Below the pieces are notes generated by a model, which searched no databases, had not been told where the DNA came from, and worked only from the letters and a program-made list of their open reading frames with translations. Of a stretch of 64,000 nt of DNA, positions 58,010 through 64,000 are shown piece after piece; position 1 is the stretch's first letter; every line of letters starts with the position of its first letter. The DNA is taken from NCBI GenBank assembly GCA_964543795.1, contig CAZIZN010000006.1, positions 1 through 64,000 of the forward strand, in the 5' to 3' direction. Source of the DNA: JACKIC01 sp964543795 (lineage in GTDB: Bacteria > Planctomycetota > UBA1135 > UBA2386). A program made the position numbers and the translations under genes.

Positions 58010-59731
58010 ATGCAGCGCACCGCACCCTGGCCGCCAGAACCCGACCCCCGCGAGCGGGCGCTGGCGCGCACCGTGGGCCTGCCGGACCTCGTGGTCCGCG
58101 TGCTGCTGGCCCGCGGCATCGACGATCCCGACCGCGTGCGCACCTTCCTGCGCCCCGACCTCGGCGCGCTCGCCGATCCGTTCTCCTTCCGCGACATGAA
58201 GAAGGCGGTCGACCGGCTGCGCCTGGCGCTCCGGCGCAGCGAGCCGATCCTGATCCACGGCGACTACGACGTCGACGGCATCAGCGGCACGGTCCTCCTG
58301 CACAAGTTCTTCTCGCTGCTGCACGCGACGAGCAAACCCTACATCCCCGCGCGCGCCGACGGCTACTCGATCTCCAAGGCCAGCGTCGCGGCGATCCTCG
58401 CCGGCGGCTACGGCGTCGTCGTCTCGGTCGACAACGGCACCAACGCGGTCGAATCGGTCGCCGCACTGCAGGCCGCCGGCGTCGACGTGATCGTCACCGA
58501 CCACCACGGCACGAGCGAGAACGTCGCGCCGGCGTTCGCGGTGCTCAACCCGCGCCTGCACGACGCCGGCTATCCCGACCGCGACCTCGCCGGCTGCGGC
58601 GTCGCCTTCCGCCTCGCGGCAGCCCTCGCCGAGTCGCTGACCGTCGACATGAAGCGCAGCCCCGAGTTCGCCGACTTCCTCGCCGACGCGATGGCCTACG
58701 TGGCGCTCGGCACCGTCGCCGACGTGGCGCCGCTGCGCGGCGAGAACCGCGCGATGGTGTTCCACGGCCTGCGCGCGCTGGCGCAGAGCCGCAATCCCGG
58801 CATCCGGGCGCTGCTCGACTGTGCCGGCGTCTCGCACCGCGGCATCGACGTCCAGGACATCGCCTTCCGCATCGCCCCCTTGCTCAACGCCGCCGGCCGC
58901 GTCGGCCACGCGCTCGAGGCGGTCGCGCTGCTCTCGGCGCCGGGCTTCCACGAGGCGCAGCAGGCCGCCAAGGTGCTCGAGGTGCACAACGACGAACGGC
59001 GGCGCGTCGAGCGCCAGCTCCAGGACGAGGCGACGCAGCTCGCCGCCGCCGAGACCGGCGCGGCGATCGTGCTCGGCAGCGCGGACTGGCACCCCGGCGT
59101 ACTCGGCATCGTCGCGGCCCGCCTCGCCGAGACCTTCCTCAAGCCCACGATCCTCGTCTCGTTCCGCTCCGGCATCGGCCGCGGCTCGGGTCGCTGCACC
59201 ACCGGCCTGCACCTGCGCAACGCGCTGGCGCGCTGCGACGACCTGCTCGTGGCGCACGGCGGCCACGCCGCCGCCGCGGGGCTCGAACTGCGCCAGGACC
59301 GCTTCGAAGCCTTCCGCGCGCGCTTCTTGGAAGTGTGCGCTTCCGCCGAACTGCCGGCGGATCCCACGCCGGTCGACGGCGCAGCGGCGTTCGGCGAACT
59401 CGACCCGCACACGGTGCGCCGACTGGCGATGCTCGGCCCGTTCGGCAGCGGCCATCGTCCGCCGCGCTTCGTCACCGCCGACGTGCGGTTCGTCGGCAGC
59501 CCGACCACCGACGCCCGTGGCCAGGACGTGCGCATCCGCGGCGCCAGCGGCGGCCAGGTGCTGCCGCTGCGCATCGTGCGCGGCGGCGGGCGCTTCGAAG
59601 AGGTGCGCGCCCACCAGGGCCCCTGGTCCATCGTCTACTCACCCCGCGTCAGCACGCGCGCCGAAGAGGGGCCCGTCGTGCTCGACGTGCACGAGTTCGC
59701 CCGCACCGACGCCCCGCCTTCCGCATCCTGA
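58010..59731 (+). CDS. recJ: Single-stranded-DNA-specific exonuclease RecJ
   Basis: 573 aa. A 5'-3' single-strand exonuclease in RecF-type recombination and mismatch repair. DHH-family motifs are ILIHGDYDVDGISG (near residue 82), SVDNGTN, VTDHHGTSE, and ALGTVADVAPL. The DHHA1 domain is marked by SGRCTTGLHLRNALARCDDLLVAHGGHAAAAGL. The C-terminal OB domain is shorter than in E. coli. TACCAT (57993-57998) 11 bp before the ATG may be its -10. Confidence 0.95.
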   Translation: MQRTAPWPPEPDPRERALARTVGLPDLVVRVLLARGIDDPDRVRTFLRPDLGALADPFSFRDMKKAVDRLRLALRRSEPILIHGDYDVDGISGTVLLHKFFSLLHATSKPYIPARADGYSISKASVAAILAGGYGVVVSVDNGTNAVESVAALQAAGVDVIVTDHHGTSENVAPAFAVLNPRLHDAGYPDRDLAGCGVAFRLAAALAESLTVDMKRSPEFADFLADAMAYVALGTVADVAPLRGENRAMVFHGLRALAQSRNPGIRALLDCAGVSHRGIDVQDIAFRIAPLLNAAGRVGHALEAVALLSAPGFHEAQQAAKVLEVHNDERRRVERQLQDEATQLAAAETGAAIVLGSADWHPGVLGIVAARLAETFLKPTILVSFRSGIGRGSGRCTTGLHLRNALARCDDLLVAHGGHAAAAGLELRQDRFEAFRARFLEVCASAELPADPTPVDGAAAFGELDPHTVRRLAMLGPFGSGHRPPRFVTADVRFVGSPTTDARGQDVRIRGASGGQVLPLRIVRGGGRFEEVRAHQGPWSIVYSPRVSTRAEEGPVVLDVHEFARTDAPPSAS

Positions 59732-59732
59732 C

Positions 59733-60389
59733 GTGACCGACTCCACCTCCCCGGCCACTCCCGCCGCCACTCCCGCCGCGCCCCAGCACCGCGGCCCGGT
59801 CCGCCGGCTCTACGACTGGGTCGTGGGCTGGGCCTACACGCGCTACGCGATCCCGGCGCTGTTCGTGCTCAGCTTCGCGGAGAGCAGCTTCTTCCCGATC
59901 CCGCCCGACGTGCTGCTGATCGCGCTGTGCATCGGCGAGGTCAGGAAGAGCTACCGCTTCGCGTTCTGGTGCTCGCTGGCCTCGGTGCTCGGCGGCATGG
60001 CCGGCTACGCGATCGGCGCGTTCCTCTGGGACGTCGATGCGATCCGCGAGTTCTTCTACACGTGGATCCCGGGCGTCAACGAGCAGAACGTCGCCAAGGT
60101 GTCGGGGCTCTACGAAGAGTGGAACTTCTGGATCGTGTTCGTCGCCGCCTTCACGCCGATCCCCTACAAGGTGATCACGATCCTGGCCGGAGTCTGCGGC
60201 ATCCACTTCGCGATGTTCGTGCTCGCCTCCGTGATCGGCCGCAGCGCGCGGTTCTTCCTCGTCGCGTGGCTGTTCCGCACCTACGGGCCGCCGATCAAGG
60301 ACTTCATCGAACGGCGCTTCGCGCTGGTCACGTTCGCCGGCGCGGCCCTCGGCATCGGCGGCTTCGTGGCGGTCAAGTACCTGCTCTAG
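59733..60389 (+). CDS. DedA/YqaA family membrane protein
   Basis: 218 aa from GTG 59733, one base after the recJ stop. A cytoplasmic Pro/Ala lead precedes FVLSFAESSFFPIPPDVLLIALC, the DedA signature. The conserved re-entrant segment follows (FWIVFVAAFTPIPYKVITILAGVCGIHFAMFVLASVIGRSARF). DedA proteins act in undecaprenyl-phosphate or phospholipid recycling. Coupling to recJ by position only suggests shared expression. Confidence 0.9.
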   Translation: MTDSTSPATPAATPAAPQHRGPVRRLYDWVVGWAYTRYAIPALFVLSFAESSFFPIPPDVLLIALCIGEVRKSYRFAFWCSLASVLGGMAGYAIGAFLWDVDAIREFFYTWIPGVNEQNVAKVSGLYEEWNFWIVFVAAFTPIPYKVITILAGVCGIHFAMFVLASVIGRSARFFLVAWLFRTYGPPIKDFIERRFALVTFAGAALGIGGFVAVKYLL

Positions 60390-60448
60390 GGCAGATCTCC
60401 GCAGCCGGCGCACCGCGGCCCGACCGACGGCGGACGTAGAGTCCTGCC

Positions 60449-60997
60449 GTGGCCACCTGCTTCTCGCACCCGACCGTCCCGCTGCTGATCGCCTGCTGGG
60501 CACCGTCGCTGCGACGCCCGTCGCTGCTGATCACGGCCAGCCTGTTGTCGGCAGCACCCGACCTCGACGCGATCGGCTTCTTCCTCGGCGTGCCCTACGG
60601 CGCCTGGTACGGCCACCGCGGCTGCTCGCACTCCGTGGTGTTCGCGCTGCTCACCGCCGCGCTGCTGGCGCCGCCGTTCGCGCGCCGCTGCGAACTGCCC
60701 CGGGCACGCGTGTTCGCGTTCTTCGCCGCGGCGATGGCTTCGCACGGCCTGATCGACATGGCCACGAACGGCGGCCACGGCATCGCGGTGCTGTGGCCGT
60801 TCACGACCGATCGGCTCTTCTGGCCGTGGCAACCGATCGAGGTCGCGCCGCTCGGCATCGCCGCGTTCTTCTCGGCGTGGGGCCTCGAGGTGCTGCTCAG
60901 CGAAGCGATCTGGCTGTGGCTGCCGGCCGTGGTCCTCGGCGGTCTCGGACTCTGGTTGCGGCGGCCCCCGGCGCCGGCGGGCAGCTTGCCCGCCTGA
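60449..60997 (+). CDS. YdjM/membrane-bound metal-dependent hydrolase family protein
   Basis: 182 aa from GTG 60449. It is hydrophobic, with several membrane helices. The family motif HRGCSHSVVFALL and the upstream SAAPDLDAIGFFLG supply the metal-ligand-like His/Asp residues. The SHGLIDMATNGGHGIAVLWP segment completes the signature. The TAGAGT hexamer (60437-60442) lies six bases from the start codon, so transcription would begin at or very near the GTG (leaderless). The biochemical role is unproven. Confidence 0.88.
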   Translation: MATCFSHPTVPLLIACWAPSLRRPSLLITASLLSAAPDLDAIGFFLGVPYGAWYGHRGCSHSVVFALLTAALLAPPFARRCELPRARVFAFFAAAMASHGLIDMATNGGHGIAVLWPFTTDRLFWPWQPIEVAPLGIAAFFSAWGLEVLLSEAIWLWLPAVVLGGLGLWLRRPPAPAGSLPA

Positions 60998-61018
60998 GCG
61001 TGCGCCGCGCGCCGCGCC

Positions 61019-61234
61019 TCATTTCCCGGCGTCGCCGAGCTTGCCGAGCGCCTCGCGCAGGGCGGCCTCCGGCACCTGCACGACGATCGACGGCTGGCCG
61101 CTGCCTCCCACGATCTCCGCCGGCACGACTCCACGCACGGCCTGCGCCCGCTGGTTGCCCGTGCCGGTCACGTAGACGCTGAGCCGGTGCGCACCCTCGC
61201 CGACGACGATCACCGCGCGACCAGCCTGCACCAT
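61019..61234 (-). CDS. Small conserved-looking protein, unknown
   Basis: 71 aa. Opens MVQAGRAVIVVGEGAHRLSV and continues with an alternating beta pattern, then ends in a short helix (EAALREALGKLGDAGK). It lies 60 bp downstream of the AI-2E-type permease gene on the same strand. Codon use is like its neighbours and no shadow on the other strand explains it, but no family is recognised. The remainder of the 297-bp space is otherwise empty. Confidence 0.5.
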   Translation of the reverse strand: MVQAGRAVIVVGEGAHRLSVYVTGTGNQRAQAVRGVVPAEIVGGSGQPSIVVQVPEAALREALGKLGDAGK

Positions 61235-61294
61235 GGCACCGCGCCCCGCTGGCGGCCGCAGCCACCCCGCGAGCCGGATGCGGTTGCCGCGCGC

Positions 61295-62389
61295 CTAGCG
61301 GACCGCCCGGGGCTCGGCATCGATGTCCACGCCGTCGTTCTCGTGCCCGGTGATCCAGGCGCGCAGCAGCGTGTGCGTCACCGCGAGCACCACGGGCCCG
61401 ATGAACAGGCCGAGCACGCCGAACGCCATGAGCCCGCCGATCACGCCGAGGAACACGAGCAGCAGCGGCAGGTTCACTCCCTTCTTGATGAGCACGGGGC
61501 GGATCACGTTGTCCAGGCTGCCGACGACGACCGTCCAGACCAGCATCGCCACACCCCAACCGCTGTGGCCGTTCGCGAACAGCCAGACCGCCGCGAGCGC
61601 CAGCACGGGCGCAGCACCGATCTGCGCCACCGACGAGACGAACATCACGGCGGTGAGCAGCCCCGGCACCGGGATGCCGGCGATGATCAATCCGACGCCG
61701 CCGATCGCGGCCTGGATCACGGCCGTCACCACCACCCCGAGCGCCACGGCGCGCGTCGCCTGCGCCGCCAGCACGACCGAGCGATCGCCGCGCACGCCCG
61801 CCAGCCGCGTCGCGAAGCCGCGCACCGCCTCGGCGAAGGCCATGCCGCGCGTGTAGAAGACCGCGGCCATCACCAGCGTCAGCAGGAAGTGGAAGAACAG
61901 GAGCCCTGCACCGCCGATCTGCGCCACGAACCACGCCGCGACTTCGTCGGCATGCGGCGCGATGCGGGCGCGCAGCCCCTCCGGTCCCTCCGACGCCAGC
62001 TCGGACCACGACGCCGCGAGCCGGCCGCCGAACGGCAGCTCGGCGAGCCACGCCGGCGGGTCCGGCAAGGTCTGCTGCGGCAGTTCCTTGATCCAGGCGA
62101 CGATCTGCGGGGCGTGGCTGACGAGCGCACCGACGGCGAGGCCCGCGGGCAGCAGGAACGCGACCAGCAGGAGCCCCAGCATCGCCGTGATCGCCGCCCA
62201 CCGGCGGCCGCCGAACCAGGCCTCGGCGCGGAGCAGGATCGGCCACGTCGCGACGACGAGCAGGGTCGCCCACGCGAGCGTCGGCAGGAACGGGCGCAGG
62301 ATCCAGAACGAGGACACGAGCAGGGCGGCGAGGCACGTCACCGCCAGGAACGAGCGGGTCAGATCGCGAGCGGGTGCGGTGTCGGTCAT
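61295..62389 (-). CDS. AI-2E family transporter
   Basis: 364 aa. Eight membrane segments with the family's characteristic half: LFFHFLLTLVMAAVFYTRG, VIQAAIGGVGLIIAGIPVPGLLTAVMF and VIRPVLIKKGVNLPLLLVFLGVIGGLMAFGVLGLFIGPVVLAV. Members export or take up varied small molecules, and some are Na+/H+ antiporters; the name does not prove AI-2 transport. The start at 62389 follows the conserved N-terminus (MTDTAPARDLTRSFLAVTCL). Confidence 0.92.
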   Translation of the reverse strand: MTDTAPARDLTRSFLAVTCLAALLVSSFWILRPFLPTLAWATLLVVATWPILLRAEAWFGGRRWAAITAMLGLLLVAFLLPAGLAVGALVSHAPQIVAWIKELPQQTLPDPPAWLAELPFGGRLAASWSELASEGPEGLRARIAPHADEVAAWFVAQIGGAGLLFFHFLLTLVMAAVFYTRGMAFAEAVRGFATRLAGVRGDRSVVLAAQATRAVALGVVVTAVIQAAIGGVGLIIAGIPVPGLLTAVMFVSSVAQIGAAPVLALAAVWLFANGHSGWGVAMLVWTVVVGSLDNVIRPVLIKKGVNLPLLLVFLGVIGGLMAFGVLGLFIGPVVLAVTHTLLRAWITGHENDGVDIDAEPRAVR

Positions 62390-62511
62390 TGGCCCGATGC
62401 TATCGGCGCCGCTGCCGCGACCCGCTGCAACGGTACCAATCCGCGACTTGCCGGCGGCACCGTCGGCAGGGTCGCATGGCGACCCCTCGTTCCCACCCGG
62501 AGTCGTGCCCG

Positions 62512-63822
62512 ATGCATTGGTCGCCCCTCGTGCTGTGCTGCCTGCCGATCCTGCCCGCGCCGGCGCAGCAGCCTCCCGCCCCGAAGGGCCCCGACGCACC
62601 CGCGGAGGCGCCGGCCGCGACCAGGACCGCGCCGGCGCCGACCGGGCCGCGGCGCTTCACCGAGTTCCCCGTGCCCGAACCGGCACCGCTCGATCTGGAG
62701 GCAGCCACCGCCGACGCCATCGCCGCGCTGCTGCGCCTGCGGGAGGGCGAGGGCGAGGACCAGTGGCCCTACGAAGGCGTCTACCGCGAGGACCGCGGCC
62801 AGCTGCCCGTCGGCTACCGCGTCGGCGGCACCGCGATCGCCTGCCTGGGCCTGCTCGCGGCACCCGGCTACGAGCAGGACGAGGCGCGTCAGGCGGCGCT
62901 CGCGCGCGGTCTCGCCTTCGTGCTGACGACGCTCGAGGCGCCGCGCATGCAGGACGGCTTCGTCGGCACCTACGACGTGCGCGGCTGGGGTCACGTCTAT
63001 GCGCTGCAGCTGTTCCTGCACCTCGCCGACCGGCAGTTCGTGCCGGCTGAGCACGAAGCCGCGGTGGCCGAGAAGACCCGCTGGCTCGTGGCGACGCTCT
63101 GCACGTCGGCGATCCCGACCGCCGGCGGTTGGAACTACTCGCGGCCGCGCGGCTACCAGAGCCCGCAGAACCGCGCGAGCACCTTCATGACCGCGCCGGC
63201 ACTGCAGGCGCTGTTCCACGCCCAGGCGCGCGGCCACGCGGTCGACGCCGCCGTCGTCACGGCGGCCCTCGACGCGCTCGACCGCGCCCGCAGCAAGCAG
63301 GGCGGCTATGCCTATGGTGCGCCGCCCGCACCGCGCGGCGACGTCGACGACGACGCGCTCGGCATGATGGACAAGACCGCGGGGGCAGCAGCGCGGGCCA
63401 CGGCGTGCGAGACCACGCTGCTGCTCGCCGGCCGCGGCGATCCGGCGCGGCTGCGGGCCGCGATCGAGACCTTCTTCACGCACTGGGACGACCTCGCGGT
63501 GCGCAAGAGCCAGACCGGCACGCACGTGCCCCCCTACGGCATCGCCCCGTACTACTTCCTGTTCGGCCACGTCTACGCCGCGCAGGCGATCGAGATGCTC
63601 GCCGACGACGCCGAACGGCAGGCGCTGCGCCTGCGGTTGCGGCAGGTGCTCGCGCGCTCGCGCGAGGCCGACGGCAGTTGGAACGACCGCCAGTTCGACC
63701 GCTCGGCCGGCTACGGCACCGCGATGGCGCTGCTGACGCTGCACATGCAGCATCTGCCGAAGCCCGCGGCGTGGGCGCCGGAAGGGAACGGGTCGCCGAA
63801 AGTGAGCCGGTCACCGAAGTGA
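62512..63822 (+). CDS. Secreted alpha/alpha-toroid (squalene-cyclase-like) protein
   Basis: 436 aa. The signal peptide is MHWSPLVLCCLPILPAPAQ, and a Pro/Ala-rich linker follows. The domain (about 60-420) has alpha/alpha-barrel, prenyltransferase/squalene-cyclase-like repeats: LPVGYRVGGTAIACLGLL, GGWNYSRPRGYQSPQNRAST, GGYAYGAPPAPRG, and DGSWNDRQFDRSAGYGTAMALL. Such proteins are common in Planctomycetota and have no proven activity. The catalytic Asp motif of true cyclases is absent. The stop lies in the 17-bp tandem repeat. Confidence 0.8.
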   Translation: MHWSPLVLCCLPILPAPAQQPPAPKGPDAPAEAPAATRTAPAPTGPRRFTEFPVPEPAPLDLEAATADAIAALLRLREGEGEDQWPYEGVYREDRGQLPVGYRVGGTAIACLGLLAAPGYEQDEARQAALARGLAFVLTTLEAPRMQDGFVGTYDVRGWGHVYALQLFLHLADRQFVPAEHEAAVAEKTRWLVATLCTSAIPTAGGWNYSRPRGYQSPQNRASTFMTAPALQALFHAQARGHAVDAAVVTAALDALDRARSKQGGYAYGAPPAPRGDVDDDALGMMDKTAGAAARATACETTLLLAGRGDPARLRAAIETFFTHWDDLAVRKSQTGTHVPPYGIAPYYFLFGHVYAAQAIEMLADDAERQALRLRLRQVLARSREADGSWNDRQFDRSAGYGTAMALLTLHMQHLPKPAAWAPEGNGSPKVSRSPK

Positions 63823-63867
63823 GCCAGTCGCCGGAGTGAGCCAGTCGCCGAAGTGAGCCGGTCGCCG
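63792..63867 (+). repeat. 17-bp tandem repeat at gene end
   Basis: About four and a third units of GTCGCCGAAGTGAGCCG, 17-18 bp each. It overlaps the last codons of the toroid-protein gene, whose TGA stop is within the second unit; each unit contains TGA in the same place. It lies ~50 bp before polA. Confidence 0.88.
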
Positions 63868-63917
63868 CGCCGCGAAACCCCTTCGAGCCGAGGCGGGCGC
63901 ACGGGTACAAGCTCGCG

Positions 63918-64000
63918 ATGCAGAAGCGGCTCTTCCTGATCGACGGCACGGCCCTCGCCTACCGCAGCTTCTTCGCCTTCCAGGGCACCGGCCGCACGCC
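63918..64000 (+). CDS. polA: DNA polymerase I, N-terminal fragment (cut by window end)
   Basis: 27 codons to the window end: MQKRLFLIDGTALAYRSFFA then FQGTGRTP. This is the opening of the 5'-3' exonuclease domain of DNA polymerase I (LIDGTALAYRSFFAF, with the first catalytic Asp). The rest is outside the window. Confidence 0.85.
   Translation, partial: MQKRLFLIDGTALAYRSFFAFQGTGRT

Overview
This is a roughly 70% GC bacterial chromosome segment, most probably from a member of the Planctomycetota. The main reasons are the neighbouring DUF1549/DUF1553-type, DUF1501-type and planctomycete cytochrome c-type proteins, many small secreted proteins of unknown function, and a very low use of Shine-Dalgarno sequences. 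LpxD, a secretin and an AsmA-like giant protein indicate an outer membrane. A 100-base run of N at 9741-9840 shows that this is a scaffold (draft or metagenome assembly), so single-base frameshifts should be read with care.

Layout, left half. 49-4057 (minus): PTS IIA, a membrane protein with a spermidine-synthase-like domain, and lpxD. 4259-9699 (plus): type II secretion/type IV pilus core gspD-gspE-gspF, ending in a ~122-bp tandem repeat that contains the assembly gap. 10133-12316 (minus): type III glutamine synthetase. 12527-18342: a lipoprotein and a 1528-aa AsmA-like protein. 18442-22957: the planctomycete trio DUF1549/DUF1553, DUF1501 and a c-type cytochrome. 23007-28795: MerC, a secreted propeller/ExbD-like protein, a serine beta-lactamase-family hydrolase, a DUF2314 protein, and a short secretin-like protein that copies part of GspD without the pore.

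Centre. 29317-29867 is a RelE/ParE-type toxin-antitoxin pair. 29922-34009 is a ~4.1 kb island bounded by a ~50-bp direct repeat of the 3' half of tRNA-Pro(CGG). It carries an Mrr-like restriction endonuclease, a frameshifted SEC-C motif protein, a Fic protein preceded by two palindromic operators 31 bp apart, and a decayed tyrosine integrase next to the intact tRNA. This looks like a miniature tRNA-borne defence island that has lost its own mobility.

Right half. 34278-43890: mgtE, a DUF4139 protein, sdhCAB, an enoyl-CoA hydratase and an ADP-forming acyl-CoA synthetase. 43896-44019 is a REP-like inverted pair. 44014-48594 (minus) holds DUF502, a small membrane protein, an octaheme cytochrome c and a DUF4388/TPR protein. 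49691-54493 is the nusA-infB-DUF503-rbfA translation operon, with a structured leader and no rimP. 55528-57998 is selA-selD; selD itself reads through an in-frame UGA at its catalytic position, so it is a selenoprotein. recJ, DedA, a YdjM-type hydrolase, an AI-2E-type permease, a secreted alpha/alpha-toroid protein and the first bases of polA follow.

Minisatellites recur at gene ends or starts (4314, 9687, 48767, 63792) and are a feature of this genome.
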